Origin: CAYOBW01 sp964402115
Lineage (GTDB): Bacteria; Verrucomicrobiota; Kiritimatiellia; UBA8416; CAYOBW01
Length of the DNA: 9,427 bases
Reading direction: 5' to 3'
NCBI GenBank assembly: GCA_964402115.1
Contig: CAYOBW010000289.1
Coordinates: 1 to 9,427 of the forward strand
Shown here: positions 1 through 6,906 of the stretch, piece by piece
How positions within the stretch are numbered: position 1 is the first letter of the stretch
Layout of the letters: every line of letters begins with the position of its first letter
Program-made: the position numbers and the translations under genes
The notes under the pieces: model-generated
Told to the model about the DNA's origin: nothing
What the model saw: only the letters and a program-made list of their open reading frames with translations
The model's database searches: none

Positions 1-2379
1 CGGCCAGTCCGCGGCGGTGGCGGCGGGCGCGGGCGCGGCCTCCGCCACGACGGCGGGCGACACCGGCTCGCGCGCGCAGGGGACCGCCACGACGGCCTCC
101 GGATCGGGACACGCCACCCCCGTGAACAGCTCGCGCAGCTCGTGCCGCCGAGCCTGCTGCCGGGTCACGGCGGCCGGGCCGACCACCTCGGCCCACGAGC
201 CGTGGCAGGGCGTGTTGAGGTCAATCCACGTGATCAGCCGGTCCCACGCCTCGGCATCGAGCTGCACACCGTGGTGGCCGGCGCGCAGCATCTGCACAAG
301 CTTCGTCGTCGACGCGTGGAACTCCGCGGGCGGCAGCATGTGCATGTCGCTTTCGGCGGTCGGCCCGCGCACGAGGCGGCGCAGCGCGAAGTAGGACGGG
401 GTGAAGTTGCCGATGCCGTGGAGGTTCGGAATCGGATTGACGTTGATGGGGTCGCGATCGCGCAGGTCAGGCAGCGTGCGCCCGTCGGGGCGCGGCTGTC
501 CGCCGTGGCAGCCCAGGCAGTGGCGATCGAGCACGGGCTGCACCTCGCGCCGGAAGGCGAAGCCGCGCGCGGGGCCGTGCCACGGCGCGATGTCGGCCGG
601 CGGCTGGCGCAGGGCCAGGGTCGCGGTGTTCGGCGTGGAGGAGTTGGCGCTTTCGTGACAGCCCGCGCAGGAGAGGCGTTCGCCGGGCCGGGCGGTCAGC
701 CAGCTGCGCATGAGCTGGAGCGCCTGGCCATCGGCGTCCAGCGGCTGGAGGGCGAGCGGCGTGTTGGCCGGCACGCGGAAGAGTGCGGAGCCGTCGGCCT
801 GCACGGGCACCGTGCCCTGGATGCAGCGCACGTCCCAGGGACCGTCGAGGCCGACGCGCATCTGCTGCCCGCCCATACCCTGGTAGGCGAAGTGATACGA
901 GTAGACCCGCAGCCGCTTGACCGCGCCGCGCGGGATGCCGCGCAGGCCGGGCCCCTGGTAGACGTTCTCCACGTAAACCACCGCCGTCGTGGCGCCGGGC
1001 GTTACGCGGTCCGGGATCGTCGGGGGCTGCGCGCTGGGCCGCAGCGGGATCGGTTCGAACAGCGCCTGGCCCGGCAGCGAGGCCAACGGCACGAGGTTGT
1101 CGTAGCTGTCGACGAGGCAGATGCCCCACGAGGCGCCGGGCGCGAGCTGGCAGGAAACGAGCACGTAGGTCCCCTCCCCCCGCCGCGCCGCCGGATCGCC
1201 CAGCGGGAAGGGATGCAGGAACTTGGGCCAGCTGTCGTCCACGAGTGCGTCGCGCAGGATGGGTTCCACCCGCAGGCCGCGGCCGGGCAGGCGCTGGACG
1301 ACGCCGGCCGTTTCCTGGCGGCCCTGCGCCACGTCGAACAGCACGAGCTCGCCCGCGCGGGCGCTGCCGTGGTGTCCGCCGACGATACCGACCAGCCGCG
1401 TCGGCTGGCCGGGCACCTGGCGGGCGTAGAGGATCGTGTTCGGCCAGTAGGAGTTGCTGCCGTAAACCGACATCTGGCCGGTGCCGTCGGGGTTCATGCT
1501 GAAGAGCTGGCGGTTGAAGGCGTGCGGCATGTCGGTGTATTCCCAGCGCGTGTAGAGCACGCGCCCGTCGGCCAGCAGCCGCGGGCACCAGTTGTGGTCC
1601 TGATCGAAGCTGAGCTGCTGGACGTTCCCGCCGTCGGCGTCCAGGCGATAGAGGTTGGCGACGTGGTCGGAGCCGGCCACGCAGGGCACGCCCTGCAGGC
1701 AGGCGGTCGAGGTGAAGACAATCCGCCCGTCCGGCAGGTAGCAGGCGTCGTAGCTGTCCACATCGGGCAGGTCCGGGGTCACCTGCCGCGCCTGGCCGGT
1801 CGCGAGCGCGAGCTCGAAGATGTGCCACCGCTTGCGGGCGCCGAGCGCGGAGAAGAGCAGCCGGTCCGCGGCGAAGTGGAGCGCCACGTCGCCCACGAAG
1901 CCGCCCGGCGCCGGATGGTAGAGGGTCGTCACCGTGCCGGTCGGCGCACCGGGCGTGACCACGACGAGCTCGTCGTCATAGCCGTTGCGGGGCAGGGAGC
2001 AGTTGCCCTGCCAGTTCTGCGGCAGGCCGAGGCGGGGCGCGGCGGCGGCGCGCTTGACGCAGAGCAGGCGCGCGCCCGCGAGCAGCGGATTCGCGAGAAG
2101 CGCCTCGCGCTGCAGCGCGGCGAGGTCGGCCGTCAGCGCGGCGTTGTCAGCCGCCGTCGCCGCCGCCTGCGCCCGCTGTGCGAGGGCGTCCGCCCGCGCC
2201 AGCCACTCGGCGCCGCGCGGATAGCGGTCCGGGAACGTGCGGGAGAGGTCGGCTATGGCCAGGCGCAGCGCCTCGATGGAGGCCGACGGTCCGGCAGGCG
2301 GCGCGGCCTGACCACGCCGCGCCCCGGCCAGCAGGCAGGCTACCGCCAGGACCGCCCGCGCCAGGCATGGACCGCGCAT
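1..2379 (-). CDS. HzsA-related secreted di-heme c protein, C-terminus cut by window edge
   Basis: My own minus-strand translation is open for 793 codons and leaves the window without a stop. Residues 1-26 are a signal peptide ending near GQAA. Residues 30-105 are alanine-rich and probably helical. Residues 125-350 look like a TolB/PD40 propeller (LYRLDADGGN at 243-252, CPRLLADGRVLYTRWEY at 265-281). Residues 465-575 match the hydrazine synthase alpha middle domain as I know it: YVENVYQGPG, KRLRVYSYHFAYQGMGG, then LMRSW before the first heme motif CAGCH (571-575). A second heme motif CLGCH lies at 621-625 in a cytochrome-like stretch (REVQPVLDRHCLGCH). From about 772 a Pro/Ala linker leads to DWP at the edge. 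Relatives in PVC bacteria are mostly of unknown function, and some continue into an SUMF1/FGE-like domain; that is only inferred here. The ATG has AAGGAAGG about 10 nt upstream (2390-2397), and the gene follows the propeller gene by 26 bp, so they are probably co-transcribed. No evidence supports hydrazine synthesis itself. Confidence 0.86.
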   Translation of the reverse strand, partial: MRGPCLARAVLAVACLLAGARRGQAAPPAGPSASIEALRLAIADLSRTFPDRYPRGAEWLARADALAQRAQAAATAADNAALTADLAALQREALLANPLLAGARLLCVKRAAAAPRLGLPQNWQGNCSLPRNGYDDELVVVTPGAPTGTVTTLYHPAPGGFVGDVALHFAADRLLFSALGARKRWHIFELALATGQARQVTPDLPDVDSYDACYLPDGRIVFTSTACLQGVPCVAGSDHVANLYRLDADGGNVQQLSFDQDHNWCPRLLADGRVLYTRWEYTDMPHAFNRQLFSMNPDGTGQMSVYGSNSYWPNTILYARQVPGQPTRLVGIVGGHHGSARAGELVLFDVAQGRQETAGVVQRLPGRGLRVEPILRDALVDDSWPKFLHPFPLGDPAARRGEGTYVLVSCQLAPGASWGICLVDSYDNLVPLASLPGQALFEPIPLRPSAQPPTIPDRVTPGATTAVVYVENVYQGPGLRGIPRGAVKRLRVYSYHFAYQGMGGQQMRVGLDGPWDVRCIQGTVPVQADGSALFRVPANTPLALQPLDADGQALQLMRSWLTARPGERLSCAGCHESANSSTPNTATLALRQPPADIAPWHGPARGFAFRREVQPVLDRHCLGCHGGQPRPDGRTLPDLRDRDPINVNPIPNLHGIGNFTPSYFALRRLVRGPTAESDMHMLPPAEFHASTTKLVQMLRAGHHGVQLDAEAWDRLITWIDLNTPCHGSWAEVVGPAAVTRQQARRHELRELFTGVACPDPEAVVAVPCAREPVSPAVVAEAAPAPAATAADWP

Positions 2380-2405
2380 GGGAGGAGTTCCTTCCTTGTC
2401 AACCG

Positions 2406-3686
2406 TCAGGGCTGCCCGCCCAGGCAGTAGAGATCCTGCAGCGTGCGCAGGTAGATGCGCCCGCCGACGATGACCGGCGTGGCGAAGACCCCTTGCGGGA
2501 GCGTGTTCTCGGCCAGTACCCCGAACGGCGGCGCCGCGGCCACCACGTAGCCCTTGCCCTTGCGGTCGAACAGGTAGAGCCGGTCGTCCGCGAGCACGGG
2601 CGAGGAGTAGAAAGGCGCCTTGAAGTCGTGCTCCCAGGCAACGGCCCCGGTGGCGGCAGCATAGCAGCGCAGCAGCCCCGTGTCGCTGACGGCCCAGAGC
2701 CGGTCGCCGTCCAGCAGCGGGGAGGGCACGTAGCCAGCCTTCTTGTCGCTCTTCCAGCGCACGTGCGTGCCGGTGACGTCGCCGGCGCCGTCGGCGCGGA
2801 TGGCCAGCAGGGCTTTCTCGGGATAGCCGCCCGTGGCGTAGACCGTGTCGGGGCCGCAGGCCACGGTGGCGGCGCAGAACTCCGCCGGACCGGCGCAGGA
2901 CCAGAGCGGGGCGCCCGTGTCCGCGTCGTAGCTGGCGGTGCGGATGCCGCCGACGATCAGCGCCTGGTCACGCCCGGCGACGCGCGCCACCAGCGGCGAC
3001 GCGTAGCTTTCGCGGCTGGCCGGCAGCGGGGCGCGCCACACCTCCCGCCCGGTCGCCCGGTCGAGCGCGACCAGGTGCTGGCCCAGCGAACCGTCGACCG
3101 GCACGATTACCAGCGCCTTGTGCAGGGCGGGCGAGGCCGAGAATCCCTGGATGGAGGCGAAGGGCGCAACGGGGCGGTTCCAGGCGAGGCGGCCGTCCAG
3201 CTGCACGGCCGCCAGGCAGACGGCCTGCGTGGTCTGGTATGGAAAGTAGACACGCTCGCCATCGCACGCCGGCGTGGCGGAAGCCGGCGAGTTATCGCCG
3301 TGGATCTTCGGGAAGGGGCCGCGGAAGACCTCGGTCCGCCACAGCGTCCGGCCCGTGGCGCGATCGAGGCAGAGCAGCCAGATGGCCTGCTCGCGGGCAT
3401 CGGCGGCCGGCACGCAGAGCCGGTCGCCCACGAGGCAGGGCGTGGCATGGCCGACCCCCGGCAGGGCGACCCGCCAGGCAATGTTGGATGTGGCGCTCCA
3501 CGCCAGCGGCGGCCGCTGGTCCGGGGCGGCATGGTTGTTCAGTCGCGGCCCGCGCCAGCAGGGCCAATCCCCGGCGGTGACGGGAGCGGCGGTCGCCGGG
3601 CAAGACGCGACGGAGCCCAGAACGGCCCCCGCAAACGCTGTGGCGGCGAGAGCATAACACTGCTGACGGAATGGGCTTTTTCGCAC
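2406..3686 (-). CDS. Secreted PQQ-like beta-propeller repeat protein (BamB-like fold)
   Basis: This is a 426-residue protein from a GTG start. Residues 1-34 form a signal peptide (basic VRKSPFR, hydrophobic core, ATAA before the mature end). The mature protein opens with DWPCWRGP at 40-47, the usual opening of PVC PQQ-like proteins. Propeller repeats follow with the ALDxxTGxxxW signature: LDRATGRTLWRTEV (108), LDRATGREVWRAPL (208), YDADTGAPLWSCAG (253) and YAAATGAVAWEHDF (342). Repeats of this type bind PQQ in quinoproteins, but most PVC homologues have no demonstrated cofactor or reaction, so I call only the fold. The start is chosen from AAGGGAG five bases before GTG and from the signal peptide. 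The frame is also open upstream through the hicA remnant, giving a possible 470-residue fusion if translation begins at the hicA ATG. The TGA stop lies 26 bp before the HzsA-related gene. Confidence 0.85.
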   Translation of the reverse strand: MRKSPFRQQCYALAATAFAGAVLGSVASCPATAAPVTAGDWPCWRGPRLNNHAAPDQRPPLAWSATSNIAWRVALPGVGHATPCLVGDRLCVPAADAREQAIWLLCLDRATGRTLWRTEVFRGPFPKIHGDNSPASATPACDGERVYFPYQTTQAVCLAAVQLDGRLAWNRPVAPFASIQGFSASPALHKALVIVPVDGSLGQHLVALDRATGREVWRAPLPASRESYASPLVARVAGRDQALIVGGIRTASYDADTGAPLWSCAGPAEFCAATVACGPDTVYATGGYPEKALLAIRADGAGDVTGTHVRWKSDKKAGYVPSPLLDGDRLWAVSDTGLLRCYAAATGAVAWEHDFKAPFYSSPVLADDRLYLFDRKGKGYVVAAAPPFGVLAENTLPQGVFATPVIVGGRIYLRTLQDLYCLGGQP

Positions 3687-3691
3687 GATGA

Positions 3692-3698
3692 CTCCCTT
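3692..3698 (-). promoter_or_regulatory. Ribosome binding site fixing the GTG start of the propeller gene
   Basis: On the minus strand AAGGGAG is followed by five bases (TCATC) and then GTG. The next codons encode a typical signal peptide. This site separates the propeller protein from the in-frame hicA remnant upstream. Confidence 0.7.
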
Positions 3699-3716
3699 GA
3701 CGTAGTCTGACGACCA

Positions 3717-3818
3717 CCCTGCCTTGACAAGGATGTGGTGACTGCCGACGACGCGAGCAACGTGCCAGCCGTGCCGGCGCAGGGCGGCAATGAGTGCCCG
3801 TCCCGCGACCTGCTTCAT
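3717..3818 (-). pseudogene. hicA: hicA toxin remnant (first ~34 codons only)
   Basis: The peptide starts MKQVAGRALIAALRRHGW and continues to VVGSHHILVKAG. This is the N-terminal half of a HicA mRNA interferase: helix, then the strand carrying the GSHH motif with the presumed catalytic His27. Intact HicA proteins are about 60-90 residues and go on to a strand with a PVHG-like motif and a C-terminal helix. Neither is present; after KAG the frame enters WSSDYVKGVI and then the signal peptide of the propeller protein. The ATG overlaps the hicB stop by 4 bp (ATGA), the normal hicB-hicA coupling. The toxin is very probably inactive because half the fold is missing. The 3' boundary is approximate, since I cannot see exactly where homology ends. 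Confidence 0.75.
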
Positions 3819-4030
3819 ACTGCTAATTCCAGAACCCGTGCCCCGGCAGCGGCCTGGCGTAAGGTCTTGCGATCCACGGACAGACAGCCAGCTATGGCCT
3901 CCCGAAGATTTGCACGCAGCTCGGCCAGGGTCTCCCCCTGCGTGGCACATCCCGGAATCGCCGGTACCTCGGCCCAGTACCCACCCTCTTCTGCTTCATG
4001 CACGACGGCTTGGAATCTCATGCAAATCAT
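3815..4030 (-). CDS. hicB: HicB-family antitoxin
   Basis: This is a 71-residue protein with the HicB partial RNase-H-like fold. FQAVVHEAEEGGYWAEVPAI is followed by PGCATQGETLAELRANLREAIAGCL, the family's GGYWAEVPxxPGC and QGETxxEAxxNxxEAI pattern. HicB binds and neutralises HicA and usually represses its own operon; this short form has no obvious C-terminal DNA-binding domain. Three starts are possible: GTG at 4039, ATG at 4030 (chosen because GGAAGAG lies about 8 nt upstream) and ATG at 4021, where family similarity begins. It overlaps the hicA remnant by 4 bp. Its partner toxin is truncated, so the antitoxin is an orphan that may still be transcribed as the first gene of the downstream operon. 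Confidence 0.82.
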   Translation of the reverse strand: MICMRFQAVVHEAEEGGYWAEVPAIPGCATQGETLAELRANLREAIAGCLSVDRKTLRQAAAGARVLELAV

Positions 4031-4058
4031 GCTACTCACTCTTCCGGCACCCAGTCAA
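4029..4058 (-). promoter_or_regulatory. Candidate promoter for hicB and the downstream operon
   Basis: On the minus strand TTGACT (4058-4053) and TAGCAT (4034-4029) are separated by 18 bp. Transcription would begin near 4022, next to the ATG at 4021, which would make a nearly leaderless hicB message. The -10 match is only 4 of 6, so this is tentative. It lies 20 bp from the MITE-like element. Confidence 0.25.
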
Positions 4059-4077
4059 CCCGCTTCTGCCGGAAGCC

Positions 4078-4218
4078 GTAGCGCCTCAGTAATGCGAGGG
4101 GGAGGGCGCTAACGGCGGGGACCGCCGTCTCCACGCCTCGTCGCCTGCCCACGCGATGGAGACGGCCGTCCCGGCCGTTAGGTGCCATGCAAGCCCCCTG
4201 CTGTCCCTGAGGCGCCAC
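4078..4218. mobile_element. MITE-like element, 141 bp, with terminal inverted repeats and target duplication
   Basis: The left end GTAGCGCCTCAG (4078-4089) and right end CTGAGGCGCCAC (4207-4218) are inverted copies matching at 11 of 12 positions. Immediately outside, CGGAAGCC occurs in direct orientation at 4070-4077 and 4219-4226, as an 8-bp target-site duplication would. Inside, a 24-bp imperfect inverted repeat (4110-4133 against 4157-4180, 22 of 24 matching) with a 23-nt spacer lets the whole unit fold into one long hairpin. It is too short to encode a transposase, so it would be non-autonomous. The transposase family is not identifiable from these ends. Removing the element plus one target copy joins two minus-strand frames (SRPHGFR to QKRVDWVPEE), although I do not consider that joined frame a proven gene. 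Confidence 0.6.
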
Positions 4219-4560
4219 CGGAAGCCATGCGGCCGGGACGCGGCTGCGGTTAGGTGGAAACAACCGCGGGTGGCGTGCGGGACGCGCCGTGCGAAGGGGG
4301 ACAACGCCCCGCGCCACAATGGCCAAACCCCAGAGCGCGGGCCTCTCCGAGGCCCAGCGCCGGGCGGCGTTGCGTGCGCAGCCTGGTTACATGCGGGCAC
4401 CAGCCCTCGCCTTCGGAGCAGGCGGGGCTACCAACCAGACGACCCAATCCGCCCTATCGCAGATGCGCCTCACGCGCCCGGCGCGCAAACGGCTGTTGCC
4501 GCAGTTCGCGTTATGGCCACCGGCAGGTGTCTGAGACTTCAACGGACGGACCGGCAGTGC

Positions 4561-4618
4561 GCAGGGACGGCGCGGGAGCGCCGTCCAACGCAGGACAGTC
4601 CTCCCGGGCCGTCCCTGC
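4561..4618. repeat. 18-bp imperfect inverted repeat with an alternative internal hairpin
   Basis: GCAGGGACGGCGCGGGAG (4561-4578) pairs with 4601-4618 at 17 of 18 positions across a 22-nt loop. An alternative fold uses the perfect 9-bp stem GGACGGCGC/GCGCCGTCC (4565-4573 and 4578-4586) with loop GGGA. AGGACAGTCCT at 4592-4602 is almost a palindrome. The two folds exclude each other. There is no T-tract, so a classical terminator is unlikely; a dispersed palindromic repeat is the simplest reading. Confidence 0.6.
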
Positions 4619-4684
4619 AAGCGCGAAGAGGCCGGCGGCAGTCTCGTCATGTTGTCTCCGGGCAGGCGTGGGGCCGCTAAAGCC

Positions 4685-4729
4685 GGAACTCCGAACGCGT
4701 GGCAGCGGATTTACGACGTTCGGAGTCCC
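4685..4729. repeat. 13-bp inverted repeat upstream of the esterase gene
   Basis: ACTCCGAACG (4688-4697) and CGTTCGGAGT (4717-4726) are perfect inverted copies. Extended to 4685-4697 and 4717-4729 they match at 12 of 13 positions around a 19-nt loop. It lies about 85 bp before the esterase start and could be an operator, an RNA hairpin or another dispersed repeat copy. Confidence 0.5.
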
Positions 4730-4763
4730 GCTTTCCAGCGGTCTTCGGCCATGACTGCACCGC

Positions 4764-4792
4764 TTGCCTTTCCCGGCGGCGTCCGGCATGAT
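4764..4792 (+). promoter_or_regulatory. Weak candidate promoter for the esterase gene
   Basis: TTGCCT (4764-4769) and CATGAT (4787-4792) are spaced by 17 bp, each matching the sigma-70-type consensus at 4 of 6 positions. Transcription would start near 4799, leaving about 15 nt that include the ribosome site GGGAGGTG (4804-4811). Confidence 0.25.
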
Positions 4793-4813
4793 CCCGGCCA
4801 TACGGGAGGTGAC

Positions 4814-6793
4814 ATGCAACGACAGCGGGCCGGGACTGGGTGGGACGTACTCGCGGCGTACTTCGGGGTGCTGGCGGCGGCGGGGCTTGCCGCCGAGCGG
4901 CCGTTCGTGCATCCGCTGTTTGCGCCGCACATGGTGCTGCAGCGCGAGACGGCGGCGCCGGTCTGGGGTTGGACCACGCCCGGCGCCACGGTGAGCGTTT
5001 CCTTCGCGAGCCAGTCGCAATCGGCCGTGGCCGCCGCGGACGGCCGCTGGCTGGCGCGGCTCGAGCCCCTGCCCGCGTCCGCCGAGCCGCGCACGCTGCG
5101 CGTCAGGACGGCGGACGCACGCGCAACCGTGGAGATCCAGGATGTGCTCGTTGGCGACATCTGGCTCTGCTCCGGCCAGTCGAACATGGGGTTCCCGCTG
5201 CGCGAGGCGCGGGATGCGGCCACGGAGATCGCCGCGGCCGCCCACCCGCGGCTGAGGCTCTTCACGACGGGCAACACCATCTCGCCGGAACCGCTCGACG
5301 TGCCCGTGAGCGGTTCTGCCTGGCAGGTGTGCACGCCGGAAACCGTCGGCTGGTTCTCGGCGGTAGGGTACTTCTTCGGCCGCGAGCTGCAGCAGGCGCT
5401 CGACGTGCCCATCGGCCTGATCAACAGCTCGTGGGGCGGCACGCCGTGCGAGAGCTGGCTGAGCGCCGAGGCCTTGCGGACCCAGCCCGGCTTTCCGGCG
5501 CGGCTGGACACGCTGACCGCCGAAGTCGCGCTCTGGCGCGGCACGTTCAAACAGGACACGACGGCGATGCTCGAAGCGTGGTTCGGCCGCGCCGACGCCG
5601 GCAGCGCGAACGGAGCGTGCTGGGCGGACCCGGCGCTGGACGACGCGGCCTGGGCCACGGCCCCCGCCATGCCGCAGCGCTGGCAGGCGGCCGGCCTGAC
5701 CAACCATGCGGGCATCGCCTGGTTCCGGCGGGCCGTCGAGGTGCCCGCCGCGTGGGCAGGCAAGGACCTGACCGTCGCGCTCGGGAAGATCGACAGCGAG
5801 GATGTCGTGTGGTTCAACGGCCGGCGCATCGGCGAACACATCGTCCCCTGGCCCGACCGCCGCTACCGCGTGCCCGCCGCCGCGGTGCGGCCGGGGCGCA
5901 ACGTGATCGCCGTGCGCGTGCGCTGCGGCGGCGCGCACGGCGGGTTCACGGGGCAGCCGGCGGACCTCGCGCTGATCCCGCCGGCGGGCGAGCCGGTGTC
6001 GCTGGCCGGCGCCTGGCGCTGCCGGGCGGGCGCAACCGTGGCCCAGCTCGGCCCGGCGCCCAGCCGGATCGGCACCGATCCCTGCGTGCCGACGGTGCTG
6101 TACAACGGCAAGATCGCGCCGCTGCTGCCGTTCGCGCTCAAGGGCGCCATCTGGTACCAGGGCGAGGGCAACACGGGGTGGCCGCAGGCCTATGTCGGAC
6201 TCCTCTCCGCCCTGGTCGCCGACTGGCGGCAGCGCTTCGGTTGCGGCGACTTCCCGTTCGGCATCGCGCAGCTCGCCAACTACATGGCGCGGGCCGCGGA
6301 GCCGACGGAATCGAAGTGGGCGGAGCTGCGGGAGAGCCAGTGGCAAGTGGCCCGCGACGTCCCGCACTGCGGCCTGGCGGTGACGATCGATATCGGCGAC
6401 GCACAGGATATCCACCCGAAGAACAAGCAGGAGGTCGGCCGCCGGCTGGCGCTCTGGGCCCTGGGCACGACGTACGGCCGCAACGGCGAGTGGAGCGGGC
6501 CCGTCGCCCGCGCCGCGTCGCGCCGGGACGGGCGCGCCGTCGTCCGCTTCGAGCACGCGGGAGCGGGGCTCGAGGCGAAGGGGGACAAGCTGGTCGGCTT
6601 TGCCGTGGCCGGCGCGGACCGCCGTTTCGTCTGGGCCGATGCCGTCATCGAGGGCGAGACGGTGGTCGTCTCCGCGCCCGGCGTCCCGGCTCCCGTCACC
6701 GTCCGCTACGCCTGGGCCGACAATCCGGCCTGCAACCTCTACAACCGCGACGGGCTGCCGGCGGTTCCCTTCAGGCTGGCGGTCGGGCCCTGA
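4814..6793 (+). CDS. Secreted sialate O-acetylesterase-family SGNH hydrolase
   Basis: This is a 659-residue exported enzyme of the SASA/DUF303 family, which removes O-acetyl groups from sialic acids or, in many bacterial members, from other acetylated sugars. The signal peptide covers residues 1-27 (core VLAAYFGVLAAAGLA). RPFVHPLFAPHMVLQRETAAPVWG (29-52) is the standard start of the N-terminal beta domain. DIWLCSGQSNM (115-125) carries the nucleophile, Ser123. INSSWGGTPCESW (203-215) is the next conserved block. A jelly-roll insertion sits at about 268-390 (DPALDDAAW, WFRRAVEVP, WFNGRRIGEH). The catalytic fold then resumes with YNGKIAPLLPF (430-440) and GAIWYQGEGN (444-453). GDAQDIHPKNKQEVGRRLAL (528-547) supplies His534 with an adjacent acid. 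All key residues are present and the length is normal. ATG 4814 is chosen over upstream in-frame starts because of GGGAGGTG and the signal peptide. The true substrate is not decided by sequence. Confidence 0.93.
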   Translation: MQRQRAGTGWDVLAAYFGVLAAAGLAAERPFVHPLFAPHMVLQRETAAPVWGWTTPGATVSVSFASQSQSAVAAADGRWLARLEPLPASAEPRTLRVRTADARATVEIQDVLVGDIWLCSGQSNMGFPLREARDAATEIAAAAHPRLRLFTTGNTISPEPLDVPVSGSAWQVCTPETVGWFSAVGYFFGRELQQALDVPIGLINSSWGGTPCESWLSAEALRTQPGFPARLDTLTAEVALWRGTFKQDTTAMLEAWFGRADAGSANGACWADPALDDAAWATAPAMPQRWQAAGLTNHAGIAWFRRAVEVPAAWAGKDLTVALGKIDSEDVVWFNGRRIGEHIVPWPDRRYRVPAAAVRPGRNVIAVRVRCGGAHGGFTGQPADLALIPPAGEPVSLAGAWRCRAGATVAQLGPAPSRIGTDPCVPTVLYNGKIAPLLPFALKGAIWYQGEGNTGWPQAYVGLLSALVADWRQRFGCGDFPFGIAQLANYMARAAEPTESKWAELRESQWQVARDVPHCGLAVTIDIGDAQDIHPKNKQEVGRRLALWALGTTYGRNGEWSGPVARAASRRDGRAVVRFEHAGAGLEAKGDKLVGFAVAGADRRFVWADAVIEGETVVVSAPGVPAPVTVRYAWADNPACNLYNRDGLPAVPFRLAVGP

Positions 6794-6794
6794 A

Positions 6795-6865
6795 GGGAAA
6801 CGGGTGTGTCGCCTGAAAGGCGATTCCCTGTCGCGCACTCAGTTGCCTGTGGCAATCCGTTTCCC
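6795..6865 (+). other. Three-stem structured element just after the esterase stop
   Basis: GGGAAACGG (6795-6803) and CCGTTTCCC (6857-6865) form a perfect 9-bp outer stem. Inside are TCGCCT-GAA-AGGCGA (6809-6823) and TTGCC-TGT-GGCAA (6843-6855). A competing stem pairs AGGGAA (6794-6799) with TTCCCT (6824-6829). It begins one base after the stop codon region, so a role in 3'-end formation or message stability is plausible. There is no T-run typical of an intrinsic terminator, and the T-arm and D-arm features of a tRNA are absent. Confidence 0.5.
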
Positions 6866-6906
6866 GTCGGGGTTGAAACAGACGCGGCAGACGTACCCAC
6901 TGTGCC

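Larger units (their letters stand above)
4219..4763. other. Intergenic region without a supportable gene, rich in hairpins
   Basis: Several short open frames run through this stretch on both strands, but they are arginine/proline/alanine-rich, carry no recognisable motif, and lack convincing ribosome sites. What is visible is structure: a hairpin at 4335-4360 (GGGCCT, loop CTCCG, AGGCCC, extended by GCGC on both sides with one bulged A), a long inverted repeat at 4561-4618, and another at 4685-4729. GTTAGGTG occurs twice (4177 and 4249). I see no tRNA or known riboswitch. Confidence 0.5.

Noticed and set aside
142..2430. 762-codon open frame on the plus strand
   Set aside because: It is antisense to the HzsA-related gene and the propeller end, is dominated by Arg/Ala/Gly/Val with no domain, and results from high GC. 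The minus-strand frame has two heme motifs and a signal peptide.
4107..4183. Integron attC site at the 24-bp inverted repeat (GTTAGGT at one end)
   Set aside because: Only one end fits the GTTRRRY/RYYYAAC box; the other reads CGCTAAC. The flanking terminal repeats and 8-bp direct repeats fit a MITE better.
4086..4534. Overlapping small open frames on both strands, including a plus-strand peptide starting MAKPQSAGLSEAQRRAALRA
   Set aside because: There is no ribosome site of note, no recognised family, and several frames are equally open in this GC-rich stretch; hairpins explain the region better.
4511..6838. 775-codon open frame on the minus strand
   Set aside because: It is antisense to the esterase and arginine/proline-rich without motifs; the plus-strand frame carries the SGNH motifs.
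6795..6865. tRNA-like gene because the ends pair as a 7-bp acceptor-like stem
   Set aside because: There is no T-loop GGTTCRANYCC pattern, no D-loop GG, and the internal hairpins have 3-nt loops.
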